Below are positions 52,663-62,145 of a DNA stretch of 64,000 bases, piece by piece. The notes beneath the pieces were generated by a model that saw nothing but the letters and a program-made list of their open reading frames with translations, made no database searches and was not told the origin of the DNA. A program made the position numbers and the translations under genes. Source of the stretch: Methylomonas fluvii (lineage in GTDB: Bacteria; Pseudomonadota; Gammaproteobacteria; Methylococcales; Methylomonadaceae); contig NZ_JACXST010000001.1 in NCBI RefSeq assembly GCF_014850975.1, positions 1,550,001 to 1,614,000 of the forward strand, written 5' to 3'. Positions within the stretch are counted from its first letter, which is position 1; every line of letters starts with the position of its first letter.

Positions 52663-53814
52663 ATGCCAGCGCCGTCCGATAAATCCGCTCACACCAGTCT
52701 GCAAGATCAGGCCATCGCCTGGTTGGTTTGTCTGCGAGACGACAGATTGAGCGATGCGGAACTCGAAGCGTTCGCCGATTGGTTGAGCCGCGACCCCTTG
52801 CATGCCGAGGCATTTACCGAGGCTGAGGCTTTGTTCAGCGATATGGTGTTGGTAGGCAGTTTGTCCTGCGCGAACGAATCGCCGCAACCCGCATCTCAAC
52901 ACGCGTCGGCGGAAAAAAATCGTGTCGCTAGCCGGATTAATTCGGCCAGCGGCAATGATCGCTCCGGCGCAGTGGGGACTCCGGCTCCTTTGCCGGATTC
53001 CCGGTTTTCCGGGAATGATGCTTACAGGGAATTCAAGAGCCAGGCCCATAAACCAGCCAGCCGCCTGTCGTCGGCCAGGCCGCGCCGTCCCTGGTTTACG
53101 GCCGGGCTGGCCGTCGCGGCGATGTGGCTGCTGGCGATGGGGCTGATCATGCCGCAACAAGCGCGCTTATTTAGCGATTATTTAAGCGACTACCGCACGC
53201 AAACCGGCGAAATTCGCGAGATTCAACTTAGCGACGGCAGCCGATTGCTGATGAACACCAATAGCGCGGTTTCGGTAGCGTTCACCGCCGCGGCCAAGCG
53301 TATCGTTTTGCATCACGGTCAGGTGCAGTTTACGGTGGCAAAGGATAGCCGCCGGCCCTTCGACGTCGTGGCGGACGATTTGACGGTCCGCGCCTTGGGT
53401 ACCGTGTTTGACGTGTATAAAACCGCGGCCGGGCATACCGAGGTGACCGTCCAGGAGCATGCCGTAGCGGTCAGCGCGGCGGGTCGGGACAGCGACGTTA
53501 CCGTCGCCCAGGGGCAGGGCTTGGTCTATCAACCCGGCCTGCCGCTGCCAGCCCTGCGGGCCGTGGGTGCAGAACAATCCGCTTGGCAGCAACATCGCCT
53601 AGTGATCAATGATAGACCTTTAGTCGAATTGATCAGCGAGTTGGAGCGTTATCGATACGGACGGATATTTCTGGCCGATACCGCACTTAAAAATCTGCGG
53701 GTAACCGGGGTGTTTTCTCTAGATACGCCCGATGAGGCGCTGTCCTCGGTGCGCAAAGCGCTGGCTTTGCAAGAAACCCACATCGGTCCCTGGTGGGTGC
53801 TGCTGCATCGCTGA
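52663..53814 (+). CDS. FecR-type anti-sigma regulator with a repeat-derived insert
   Basis: A 383-residue FecR. It has an N-terminal DUF4880 (QAIAWLVCLRDDRLSDAELEAFADWL), one membrane helix (LAVAAMWLLAMGLIM) and a FecR domain (IREIQLSDGSRLLMNTNSAVSVAF). A C-terminal STN-like end follows. Between the first two parts, residues about 108-120 (PDSRFSGNDA) are encoded by a palindromic repeat (52997-53016), making the linker much longer than in the first FecR. The start at 52663 has GGGAG 6 bases upstream. Confidence 0.9.
   Translation: MPAPSDKSAHTSLQDQAIAWLVCLRDDRLSDAELEAFADWLSRDPLHAEAFTEAEALFSDMVLVGSLSCANESPQPASQHASAEKNRVASRINSASGNDRSGAVGTPAPLPDSRFSGNDAYREFKSQAHKPASRLSSARPRRPWFTAGLAVAAMWLLAMGLIMPQQARLFSDYLSDYRTQTGEIREIQLSDGSRLLMNTNSAVSVAFTAAAKRIVLHHGQVQFTVAKDSRRPFDVVADDLTVRALGTVFDVYKTAAGHTEVTVQEHAVAVSAAGRDSDVTVAQGQGLVYQPGLPLPALRAVGAEQSAWQQHRLVINDRPLVELISELERYRYGRIFLADTALKNLRVTGVFSLDTPDEALSSVRKALALQETHIGPWWVLLHR
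52997..53016 (+). repeat. Palindromic repeat (ATTCCCGG-TTTT-CCGGGAAT) inside fecR
   Basis: An 8-bp stem with a 4-base loop, the core of a widespread dispersed element that reads GGATTCCCG...CGGGAATGA. It is translated as PDSRFSGNDA within the FecR linker. Two more cores lie at 58765 and 61515 in the opposite orientation. Confidence 0.75.
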
Positions 53815-54108
53815 TTTTTTGGGTGCTGTAAGCCACTCCCTGCATCGCGCGCATGCCAAAAACGGTTTGGCCCATATTGCTCCAAAAATTCAGTCCACAG
53901 GCTCAAGACTTCAACTGTTGTCCCTCATTTACCCGCGTTCAAGCAAAAGCCGTCATTCCGCCGGAAACTTCCTCAGTCGCCCAGCGCATTCAGCGTGTGC
54001 GGATGACTGGCCGCCTGCGATTTTTTCATGCGGTTTTGATGGGATGGTGACGATTTTTTGCAAATCAGGAAATTTTTTGTGATCGATTTTTGTGCTGAAA
54101 CGACTTCT

Positions 54109-56679
54109 ATGTTGAGAAACATTATTTTTCGAACAGGACGGATCTTGAAAGCACGGATTAACGATTTTCGCTATCAGCTTGCAGTCGGCGTATGGCATCG
54201 GCCAGCCGTATATCTTTGCTATGCGCTGAACGGCAACCGTGTCGGCGTCGATACCTGGGTGTTGATCGGGCTGGTGGCGGCCGGCGGACAATTGAACAGC
54301 AGCCAGGCGGTCGCCGCGGAAGTGGTCCGCCACTTCAATATCGGCGGCCAGTCCTTAAATAACGCGTTGATTCAATTTGCCGCGCAAGCCGAGTTGGAAT
54401 TGATTTTTTCAGCAGACCTGTTGCGTGAGCTCGCCAGTCCCGAGCTGCGCGGCGACATGTCGGCAGAGCAGGCATTGACACATTTGTTGCATGGCAGCGG
54501 TTTTACTTACCGTTTTATCGATACCGATACGGTGACCTTGGAGCGCAGCCCGGAGGCAACAGAGCTGTCTAACCTGCCACCGCCCGTTACCTTGGATGCC
54601 ATGACCGTCGTGGGCTTGAAAACAGGGGAGGCCGGAGCGGAAATCGCCACCGAGCGGATGCTTGACGAGGCGCGGACCTATGCCGTCAGCCATATTGCCA
54701 GCGCTACTGGAACGGACACGCCAATCAAGCAAATTCCGCAGTCGGTGCATGCGCTTAAACGCCCTTTGTTAGACGATCAGCAAACCATCAATCTCAGCGA
54801 GTCGTTGCTCAACGTCAGTGGCGTGGTGCCGCGTAACGTTCTCTATAGCCCGGTGATCGAAGGTACCTTGATTCGTGGCTTTCGTTCCGAGCAACTGATA
54901 GACGGCTTTACCCAGTACTACAACCCCGGTGACCGGGAAAGCACGATCAATATCGACAGAATAGAGGTGCTGAAGGGTTCAAACGCCTTGCTTTACAGCG
55001 GCGGTTCAGGTTCGCCGGTGGGTGGGGTGGTGAATCTGCTTTCCAAATTGCCGCAGGCCAAAGCCTTCGGCGAAGCGGGTTTTAGAATCGGCAGCCACAG
55101 CTTTTATCAGCCGTTTTTCGATGTCAATCAACCGCTAAACGCCAATATTTTGTTGCGCATGACGGGTGAATATACCAACGCCAGACACGACATCGACATA
55201 ATCGAAACTCAGCGTTTCAACCTTAATCCGGCCCTGACGCTGACCGATAACGAGCAAACCCGTTTGACGATCCAAGCCAAACTGTCGCGCTGGCAGCAGC
55301 CGGAGTATCAGGGTTTGCCCGCCACCGGCAGCATTGCCGGCGATTTTGCTACCCGGCCCGACCTGTTCGTGGGGCCGGACAATTTGCCCGATAGCCATTC
55401 GGATGCCGATGCGCTGTGGGCTACGCTGGACCGGCAGCTCACTGGGAGTTGGCGCGTAAATCTGAAGGCGCGCTATGCGCAGGCTAAATTCGACGAGAAA
55501 ATTCAGACGCTGTTCGGTAGCGATGGCCTGATCGCGGACCGGCCCTTGCTGCCGGCATCGAACTGGGCCTTGGTGAACGCCGAATTGTTTCAACAACAGC
55601 ATGAACGCAGCGTATTGGGCAATTTGCAGGGCAAATTTAAGCTGGGTCCCAGCGAAAACAATCTGCTGTTGGGCGCGGACTACAGCCGTTTGCAAGATGC
55701 CGGCTTTATCGAGGGCAATTTTGGCGCCTTGGGTTTGGGCGTCGGTACGGTCGATCTGCGGGCGCCGCTATTTGCCACCCCTTACGATGTGCCGGGGCCA
55801 GGCCAGGAAAATCAGTTCATCGAAAACATCACTTATGGCGCTTACCTGCAGTGGCAAAGTACGCTGTACCGGCGATTGCATTGGCTGTCCGGTCTTAGGT
55901 TGGGCAAGGTTGGTATCGATTTTAATAATGCGCAAACCGGGATACACGCTAAAACCGATACGCTGAAATGGCTGCCGCGACTCGGCGGCGTGATTGATCT
56001 GAACGACGAGGTTTCCTGGTTTGTTTCCTACAGCGAAGGCATGCGCGGCCAACCGTTTGTCAATTTCGTCGATACGCCGGCGCCGGAATTGTCGAATCAT
56101 CTTGAAACCGGCCTGAAATTCAAAGTTAGCAACCAATTCAGCGGCCAACTGGCGCTGTACCAAATCGAGCGTAGCCAGGTGGCGGTCACCGACAGTAGCG
56201 ATTTCCTGCGGCGTTCGGTCGCGGCCGGCCGGCAACGCTCGCGCGGCGTTGAAATGGATTTGCTCTGGCAACCGGTCGAGGGCTTCAGCGTGCTAGCGAA
56301 CTATGCGCATACCGACGCCCGCTTCATGGACGACAAAGCCGGGGTGGCTGCCGGCAATCGTTTAGCCCAAGTCCCGGAAGATGCCGGGCGGCTCTGGGCG
56401 CATTACCGTTTTCAGCAGGACGCGCTGCAAGGCTTTAGCGTGGGTTTCGGCGTTTATGCTCGGGCCGGCGCGTATTTGTCCAATAACAATCGCTTCAAAA
56501 CCGCCGGCTACCACAGCTTCGACGCGGCGTTGGCTTACGAAACCGGGCGCTTCAAATGGGCGGCCACGGTCAAGAATCTCAGCGATGAGGATTATTTTCA
56601 GCCCTACGGCTATTTCGAGGGCCGGGTGGCGCCGGCAGCCGGCCGCGCCGGGTTTCTGAGTTTTTCAATCAAGTACTGA
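54109..56679 (+). CDS. TonB-dependent siderophore receptor with STN domain
   Basis: An 856-residue transducer receptor. It has a long N-terminal export region and an STN domain (FNIGGQSLNNALIQFAAQAELELIF through GSGFTYRFIDTDTVTLER). A TonB-box-like TLDAMTVVGL, the plug (IDRIEVLKGSNALLYSGGSGSP) and a beta barrel ending in KY follow. It pairs with the FecI/FecR genes upstream. The start is uncertain (ATG 54109 assumed; a TTG at 54058 gives 17 more residues). Confidence 0.9.
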   Translation: MLRNIIFRTGRILKARINDFRYQLAVGVWHRPAVYLCYALNGNRVGVDTWVLIGLVAAGGQLNSSQAVAAEVVRHFNIGGQSLNNALIQFAAQAELELIFSADLLRELASPELRGDMSAEQALTHLLHGSGFTYRFIDTDTVTLERSPEATELSNLPPPVTLDAMTVVGLKTGEAGAEIATERMLDEARTYAVSHIASATGTDTPIKQIPQSVHALKRPLLDDQQTINLSESLLNVSGVVPRNVLYSPVIEGTLIRGFRSEQLIDGFTQYYNPGDRESTINIDRIEVLKGSNALLYSGGSGSPVGGVVNLLSKLPQAKAFGEAGFRIGSHSFYQPFFDVNQPLNANILLRMTGEYTNARHDIDIIETQRFNLNPALTLTDNEQTRLTIQAKLSRWQQPEYQGLPATGSIAGDFATRPDLFVGPDNLPDSHSDADALWATLDRQLTGSWRVNLKARYAQAKFDEKIQTLFGSDGLIADRPLLPASNWALVNAELFQQQHERSVLGNLQGKFKLGPSENNLLLGADYSRLQDAGFIEGNFGALGLGVGTVDLRAPLFATPYDVPGPGQENQFIENITYGAYLQWQSTLYRRLHWLSGLRLGKVGIDFNNAQTGIHAKTDTLKWLPRLGGVIDLNDEVSWFVSYSEGMRGQPFVNFVDTPAPELSNHLETGLKFKVSNQFSGQLALYQIERSQVAVTDSSDFLRRSVAAGRQRSRGVEMDLLWQPVEGFSVLANYAHTDARFMDDKAGVAAGNRLAQVPEDAGRLWAHYRFQQDALQGFSVGFGVYARAGAYLSNNNRFKTAGYHSFDAALAYETGRFKWAATVKNLSDEDYFQPYGYFEGRVAPAAGRAGFLSFSIKY

Positions 56680-56751
56680 TGCCGTCGTTAACTATTTGCC
56701 ACAGGAGTTTTTCAGGAGCACCTCACTCAGGGATTTAGAGTGATGTCGTAA

Positions 56752-56833
56752 GGACCGCGACAAACATGCCACATCCGCCGCGAGACGGAGCCGGAAAGCC
56801 ACGGGTCTTGGAGATTAAGACAGCCGGGTTACC
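56752..56833 (+). promoter_or_regulatory. Probable c-di-GMP-I (GEMM) riboswitch
   Basis: The untranslated leader of the following PEP-CTERM gene. It has GCGACAAACATGCC, a short hairpin (CCGCC/GACGG region), then GGAAAGCCACGGGTCTT and a closing CAGCCGGGTTACC. The AAAGCCACGGGTC and CCGGGTTACC parts fit the GEMM-I core (tetraloop receptor and P1 side). One arm is degenerate compared with the consensus, so ligand binding is not assured. Position, about 80 bases before an ATG of a surface-protein gene, is typical. Confidence 0.6.
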
Positions 56834-56910
56834 TGCAAGTCAAAGCCCTTAAATATTCGGCTTGGCGATTTGCAGATTAACTTTAACCGTAATTTATTAA
56901 GGAATAAAAA

Positions 56911-57699
56911 ATGACAATCTTGCACTACAACCGCACTCAATTGCTAAGCGCCGGCTTGCTCGCCTTCAGCGCATTGACCGCCGTTTTGGCGCCTGCAACA
57001 GCCAGCGCTGCACAAGTTAGCGGCGATGCCACCATTACCATCAACAATGCCGCTTTTGCGGCGGCATCGGTCAATGTCGGCAGTGGGTATCCGAATGGCT
57101 GGATTGTCGCGAAACATTGGGGCGCCAGCGATAATTTACTGGGTATCACCGGTGCGACCGCTGGCGGAACCGCGCTATCGGCAAGCGCCAGCACAGCGAT
57201 GTCATTTGCGGTTAACGCCAACACTACAACCAACAGCTATCCGGCTGCCGGTCCGTACGGCCGTACCGAACAAGCCACGACGATGGACGCCGGCAATACC
57301 TCGGTCGGTCAAATTGGTCTAAGCGGCGCCTGGTTGTTGACCAGCCAAGGCGGCAGCGGCATTTTGACGCCCTATGACTTTAGCCTGGTAAAAACTGCCG
57401 GCATCTGGAATATAAAAACCTTCGACACCGGTTTTGGTACTCAAAACTTCTTGAAGCTGACCAACGTCTCCGAGTCGCTGAGCAGCAATGGTGAATTACT
57501 ACTAAGCGGCGACTTGCAATGGACCGGTTTGTGGGCCGGTTTGGTTGGCGCCAATACCAATGCCGTGGTCGGTACTTTTAGTCTGGCTCCCAGTACGGCG
57601 CCATCGGCGGTACCGGTGCCGGCGGCGGTCTGGATGTTCGGCAGCGGTCTGCTGGGCTTGCTGGGTACAAGTCGCAGAAAAGCCTTGGTCGCAGCTTAA
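56911..57699 (+). CDS. PEP-CTERM sorting-domain protein
   Basis: A 262-residue secreted protein. It has a signal peptide (LLSAGLLAFSALTAVLAPATASAA), a beta-rich central region without a known domain and the sorting tail VPVPAAVWMFGSGLLGLLG followed by RRKA. It is probably exported and anchored by the exosortase system. It is the first gene after the putative riboswitch. Confidence 0.85.
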   Translation: MTILHYNRTQLLSAGLLAFSALTAVLAPATASAAQVSGDATITINNAAFAAASVNVGSGYPNGWIVAKHWGASDNLLGITGATAGGTALSASASTAMSFAVNANTTTNSYPAAGPYGRTEQATTMDAGNTSVGQIGLSGAWLLTSQGGSGILTPYDFSLVKTAGIWNIKTFDTGFGTQNFLKLTNVSESLSSNGELLLSGDLQWTGLWAGLVGANTNAVVGTFSLAPSTAPSAVPVPAAVWMFGSGLLGLLGTSRRKALVAA

Positions 57700-57854
57700 C
57701 TCACAAAGTGGGCTTGGGGCGGTCGCCAAGATTCGCTTCGGACCCGGACTTTCGGCAATAAATCCCTCTTCGTGCCCGCATGCCGCCGACTACGGCCGCT
57801 TGCGTATTCAGGCAGGGAGAGGGCTTATTCTGGCCATCCGCTGATAGGGATTTT

Positions 57855-58697
57855 ATGAAGATCAACAAAAACTGTGGCTATCCCGCTTTGGTCGTGCGGG
57901 CGATGCTAGCCATCGGTCTGGGAATGGCCTCAGCAAGCGCTGAGGCCACGCTATTGAATGCGCCTTCCGGCGGTACGTTTACGATGAGTCTGGACCGCAA
58001 TGCGCTGGCGCCTTACGCCGGCGGTTATTTTCTGTCGACGTTCTGGGGCGCGGCGGCATCAACTGCCGGCAATCCGGCCAATACCGGCGACCATTTGCTT
58101 AGCCAGCTCAACAGCACCGAGATTTCCGGGCTTAATCAGGTGTTCGAATTGACGGCTATCGGTAACGATCCTAGCCCGCAAGCTAGCCAGCGTCACGTTA
58201 AAGCCACATCAGCCGATTTTGCCATCGATACCATCACGCTGGCCGGCGTGGTCGGGGCGCAAGTGGGCATGACCGGCGTGCAGGGGTTTTATGCGCCGAA
58301 CTGGCCGCCCAGCGGGGCCGGCTTGGTCAACGGCGATTTTTCGGTGCGTTACGATGCCGACCGGCAAACCTTGGGACGCACCGGCTGGTACCTAGCCAAT
58401 AACATTTATTTCACGATGGCTGTGTACGACCTAAACAATCTAAGCCTGAATTTTACCGATGCCCAAAACTGGCAGCTGAGTGGCGATTTATTAATGTCGC
58501 CGGAAAACGCCGGCATGTTGCAAGGCGTGCAATTGATAGATGTCGGTAATTTCTGCTTGGGCACCGGCACCTATGCCGGTTGCGGACAGGTATCGGCGGT
58601 GCCGCTACCCGCTGCGGTCTGGCTATTCGCTAGCGGCTTATTGGGTTTTATCGGCATAGGCCGTAGGCCATATCTTTCAAGGAGTGTGACATTATGA
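57855..58697 (+). CDS. PEP-CTERM sorting-domain protein
   Basis: A 280-residue secreted protein starting MKINKNCGYPALVVRAMLAI. The mature part has no known domain, and the tail is VPLPAAVWLFASGLLGFIG followed by GRRP. The central pattern (WGAAAS, LTAIGNDPS) partly recalls the previous gene, so the two may be distant paralogues. Its stop overlaps the next start as ATGA. The in-frame ATG at 57780 is rejected because it has no signal peptide behind it. Confidence 0.83.
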   Translation: MKINKNCGYPALVVRAMLAIGLGMASASAEATLLNAPSGGTFTMSLDRNALAPYAGGYFLSTFWGAAASTAGNPANTGDHLLSQLNSTEISGLNQVFELTAIGNDPSPQASQRHVKATSADFAIDTITLAGVVGAQVGMTGVQGFYAPNWPPSGAGLVNGDFSVRYDADRQTLGRTGWYLANNIYFTMAVYDLNNLSLNFTDAQNWQLSGDLLMSPENAGMLQGVQLIDVGNFCLGTGTYAGCGQVSAVPLPAAVWLFASGLLGFIGIGRRPYLSRSVTL

Positions 58698-59656
58698 AAA
58701 TCAATAATCAGCTATCATCCGGCTGGCTGTTTGCCGCGACACTATTCATTTCCCTGGCTTCTTCATTCCCGCGCAGGCGGGAATCCACTACAGCCGCGCG
58801 GCAGCGACGCAATTTAGGCGCCGGGCTAATAGTAGCGGTTTGCGGTATTTTGCTGTCCGGCCATGTCCACGCCGCCACAGTCAGCGGCGGTGCGCTGGTC
58901 CTTAACCTAAACCGCGATGTATTAATCGCCAGCGTCGATGTGAATGACTATCCGGACACGCCCACCGCGGACTTTCCGATTTGCTGCCGGCCTTCTATTT
59001 ATCTGGAGGAGTTTTACGACGCTTCGGCCGCATCGAAAACGTTTGTAGAGTTGCGGGACGGCAATACTCCGGATTTATACGATACGGTGGCCGATGAAAT
59101 TCCGGCAACCGGATTGCAATTTAGCGTCAACGGGGTGAATCCGATAGTCAATCCGGGCGGGCGGCAGAACAGAAATACCACTTTCGCGTTCGAGCCCGGC
59201 AATTTGTTCGGCACTGCCAGCGGCAGTATCGGTCTGGGCGGCGTGATGCGTTTTCGAGTAGACGTCGATCCTCCGACCAATAGAGTGTTGTTGGGCGACA
59301 TGAGCTTGGAATACGATCCGGCTCTTGAAGCGGCGACGCCGGGGCGTTCCGGTTGGGTGATTAACAATCACATCGGTTTCGATGCGGTCGGTTTTGAGTT
59401 GTTTGATGTCACCACCGCAATAGTCGGGAATACGTTAAGCCTCAACGGCAATCTGGGTTTAGGCTGGGGCTTCGATCATCTGGGGGCTCGCGACGCCCGC
59501 TTGCGTGATACGCGCATCGGTACTTTCAGCTTCCAAACCACCGTGGTGTCGGGAGAAACGCCGGCGGCCGTACCGGTGCCGATGACGGTATGGCTATTTG
59601 CCAGTGGCTTGGCTGGACTGGTTCTGAATGGTCGTTCTAAAAGAGAGATCGTCTGA
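58694..59656 (+). CDS. PEP-CTERM sorting-domain protein with repeat-derived peptide
   Basis: A 320-residue protein with a secretory start (SGWLFAATLFISLASSF). Next comes a short basic stretch SFPRRRESTTAARQRR that comes from the palindromic repeat at 58765, then a second hydrophobic stretch (LIVAVCGILLSGHVHA). That second stretch may be the real signal peptide. The tail is VPVPMTVWLFASGLAGLV followed by GRSKRE. It overlaps the gene before and the one after (TGATG). Confidence 0.8.
   Translation: MKINNQLSSGWLFAATLFISLASSFPRRRESTTAARQRRNLGAGLIVAVCGILLSGHVHAATVSGGALVLNLNRDVLIASVDVNDYPDTPTADFPICCRPSIYLEEFYDASAASKTFVELRDGNTPDLYDTVADEIPATGLQFSVNGVNPIVNPGGRQNRNTTFAFEPGNLFGTASGSIGLGGVMRFRVDVDPPTNRVLLGDMSLEYDPALEAATPGRSGWVINNHIGFDAVGFELFDVTTAIVGNTLSLNGNLGLGWGFDHLGARDARLRDTRIGTFSFQTTVVSGETPAAVPVPMTVWLFASGLAGLVLNGRSKREIV
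58765..58784 (-). repeat. Palindromic repeat (ATTCCCGC-GCAG-GCGGGAAT) inside a PEP-CTERM gene
   Basis: An 8-bp stem with a 4-base loop, same family as those at 52997 and 61515. It is translated as part of FPRRRES within the N-terminal region of the host protein. Confidence 0.75.
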
Positions 59657-61446
59657 TGAAACAGGATGAAGTTGCAGGATTGACTCGGCCCCTAACTGCC
59701 GTTCGCCCCGAGCTTGGCGAATGGCGTACACCCTTTTTCCGTAACGTCAGGCTGGTAAAAATCGCGGCAGGCTTAGGACTCGGTTTGACATTGACGACAG
59801 CCGCGCAGGCAGGGCCTTCCCCGGTAATAAGCTTTGGACAGTATCGTAGTCATCAGGTCAATGTCGATGCCGGCGGGCAAAACATCGCCGGCGACAAAGG
59901 CAACGAGCCGACGCTGGCCTTGAATCCGCTAAATCCCGCCAATATTGTCGTGGGCTGGCGTAAGTTCGATTCACCGCCTACGGCCGTCAAACACGGCGGC
60001 TATGCTTACAGCTTTGACGGCGGTGTAAGTTGGGGTACCGGCATGCTGCCGGCCTTACCGCTGCAAACCCGCACCGACCCGGTGTTGGAGGTCGATGCCC
60101 TGGGCAATTTCTATTACCAGTCTTTGGCGGTATCGGATAGCACTTCGGTGTTTAAATCTGGCGACGGCGGCGTGACTTGGTCGGAACCCGTGTATCAGTT
60201 TAAAGGCGACAAGAATTGGCTGGCTATCGATAAAACCGGCGGTCCCAGCGACGGGCATATTTACAGCACCTGGCGGCGGCCGGCCGACAGCAACCCCGAT
60301 CCAAATTATGTGCCCAAATATTTCATCCGTTCCACGGACGGCGGTGTCAGCTATCAAGAACCGGATGCGGCATTACCGGTAGCAAACTTTGGTTTTGGCC
60401 GGCTGGCTATTGGCGCGGAAGGCGAGGTCTATTTGTTTGGCGTGGATGAAACGATTTTGTCCGTCAATGCTTTAGGTATAGTGCGTAGCGGGCATTATTT
60501 CCTGAAGTCGGTTGATGCCAAAGACCCCAATGTTTCGCCTGGCTTTAGTGCGCAAAAAGTCGATATGGGCGGCCACAGCATGATGTTTTTGTCGCCGAGT
60601 TTGCAGTTGCCCAACCCCCTGGGCGGCGACGGCGATGTGCAAATTGCCGCCGATCAATCGGCCGGGCCGTTGCGCGGCAATATTTACTTGCTGGCGCATG
60701 TCACGCCCTACACTTGGCAAACCGGCGACGATCCGCAGGATATTCATTTCGTGCGCAGCAGTGATGGCGGCGCTACCTGGTCTGCACCGGTGCGGGTGAA
60801 TGACGATCCGCCCGCGGCCCATGCTTACCAATGGTTCCCGATGCTGGGCGTGGCGGCCAATTCCCGCCTCGACGCGGTGTGGTACGACACCCGCAACGGC
60901 AGCGGCAGCGCGCCGTACCGCTATTCCCAGCTTTACTACGCCTACTCTTGGGACGGCGGCGTAACCTGGAGCAAAAACCAGGCGGTCACGCCGGTGTTCA
61001 ATACCCATCTGCCGTATAACATTGTGAACGGCGAAGAGCGGCAAAGCGACAAAATGGGCGATTACACGCAGTTAGTCTCCGACCCCAACGGCGCGCACAT
61101 CGCTTACACCGCCACCTACAACGGCGAACAGGATGTGTATTACCTGAATGTGTTTCCGGACTGTAACAACAATGCCAAATCGGATGTGCTGGATATTCAA
61201 AACCGGGTCAGCGGCGATACCAATTTGAATCATCTGCCTGACAGCTGTGAGAGCATCAGCATAAAAGGTGATCTTGACGGCGATCACGATGTCGATCAAC
61301 TGGATTTGAACCTGGTCATTGCGGCGCGCAACAGACCGGCTACCGGCGTTGATGATCCCCGCGATCTGGATAAAAACGGCGTGATCAATGCGTTGGATGT
61401 GCGCAAGCTGACTTTGCTGTGTACGCGGTCGCGCTGTGCGGTGTAA
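59656..61446 (+). CDS. BNR-repeat (sialidase-like) protein with C-terminal dockerin-like repeats
   Basis: A 596-residue protein. The leader is about 35 residues before a signal-like stretch (IAAGLGLGLTLTTAAQA). Residues about 60-500 carry BNR/Asp-box repeats (SFDGGVSW, SGDGGVTW, STDGGVSY, SSDGGATW, SWDGGVTW), a six-bladed propeller as in sialidases. The C-terminus has calcium-type loops, including DLDGDHDVDQLDLNLVIAAR and DLDKNGVINALDVRKLTLL, a dockerin-like pair. No PEP-CTERM tail. The catalytic activity is unproved. Confidence 0.82.
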   Translation: MKQDEVAGLTRPLTAVRPELGEWRTPFFRNVRLVKIAAGLGLGLTLTTAAQAGPSPVISFGQYRSHQVNVDAGGQNIAGDKGNEPTLALNPLNPANIVVGWRKFDSPPTAVKHGGYAYSFDGGVSWGTGMLPALPLQTRTDPVLEVDALGNFYYQSLAVSDSTSVFKSGDGGVTWSEPVYQFKGDKNWLAIDKTGGPSDGHIYSTWRRPADSNPDPNYVPKYFIRSTDGGVSYQEPDAALPVANFGFGRLAIGAEGEVYLFGVDETILSVNALGIVRSGHYFLKSVDAKDPNVSPGFSAQKVDMGGHSMMFLSPSLQLPNPLGGDGDVQIAADQSAGPLRGNIYLLAHVTPYTWQTGDDPQDIHFVRSSDGGATWSAPVRVNDDPPAAHAYQWFPMLGVAANSRLDAVWYDTRNGSGSAPYRYSQLYYAYSWDGGVTWSKNQAVTPVFNTHLPYNIVNGEERQSDKMGDYTQLVSDPNGAHIAYTATYNGEQDVYYLNVFPDCNNNAKSDVLDIQNRVSGDTNLNHLPDSCESISIKGDLDGDHDVDQLDLNLVIAARNRPATGVDDPRDLDKNGVINALDVRKLTLLCTRSRCAV

Positions 61447-61514
61447 CCAGACCGGTGCCAATCGGTCAGCAATCGATACCCTCAGCTGATTATACGAACC
61501 GAAAATATATCGTC

Positions 61515-61534
61515 ATTCCCGCGAATGCGGGAAT
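61515..61534 (-). repeat. Palindromic repeat (ATTCCCGC-GAAT-GCGGGAAT) upstream of the cohesin-like gene
   Basis: Third core of the same family, lying about 30 bases before the cohesin-like gene's ATG. It may fold in the leader mRNA. Confidence 0.7.
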
Positions 61535-61563
61535 CCAGGATGCCGAATATAGGATTAACAACG

Positions 61564-62145
61564 ATGATTAACCAACTCAAAGCCGGTCTGGCCGGCATAG
61601 CTTTATACGCGGCCAGCGGCGTTGCCGATGCTGCCCTTGATTTACGTTTTGCGCCGCTTAGCCAAACCGCCGATGCCGTTGAAATCGGTTTAAACATTTC
61701 CGGTTTGGGCGACGATGCGTTAGCAACCTATGATTTTAATATTCAGTTCGACCCAACACATTTGGCCTTCGCCGGCGTGGCTTTCCGCGACCCGCTGTTG
61801 GGTGACGAACTGGATGTGTTTGACTTGGGTGGAAACAGTGTCGCCGCCGAGTTGCTGGCTCCGGGTGTGCTGAACCTATTCGAGTCGTCCTTGGACGATG
61901 CGGCGGATTTACAAACCCTGCAAGCCGATAACTTTACGCTGGCGATCATCCGCTTCAATGTGCTGAGCGGTGGTAGCAGTGAGCTTGATTTACTGATTAA
62001 CGGATTGGCGGATGCTGGGGGTAACGCCTTGTCGGCAAACGCAGCGCCGCTTAATATCAACACAGTGGCCGCCGTGCCGTTACCGGGGATGGTTTGGCCG
62101 CTGATTGGTGGATTTTGGGTGGTTTTGAGGGGGCGTAAGGTTTAG
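61564..62145 (+). CDS. Cohesin-like protein with PEP-CTERM-like tail
   Basis: A 193-residue secreted protein. It has a signal peptide (LKAGLAGIALYAASGVADA) and a cohesin-like beta sandwich. The pattern is VEIGLNISGLGDDALATYDFNIQFDPTHLAFAGVAF, then FNVLSG and LNINTVAAV. The end VPLPGMVWPLIGGFWVVLRGRKV is PEP-CTERM-like. Cohesins bind dockerins, and the gene just before encodes a dockerin-like end. ATG at 61564 is used; a longer frame from 61525 would start inside the repeat. Confidence 0.75.
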   Translation: MINQLKAGLAGIALYAASGVADAALDLRFAPLSQTADAVEIGLNISGLGDDALATYDFNIQFDPTHLAFAGVAFRDPLLGDELDVFDLGGNSVAAELLAPGVLNLFESSLDDAADLQTLQADNFTLAIIRFNVLSGGSSELDLLINGLADAGGNALSANAAPLNINTVAAVPLPGMVWPLIGGFWVVLRGRKV

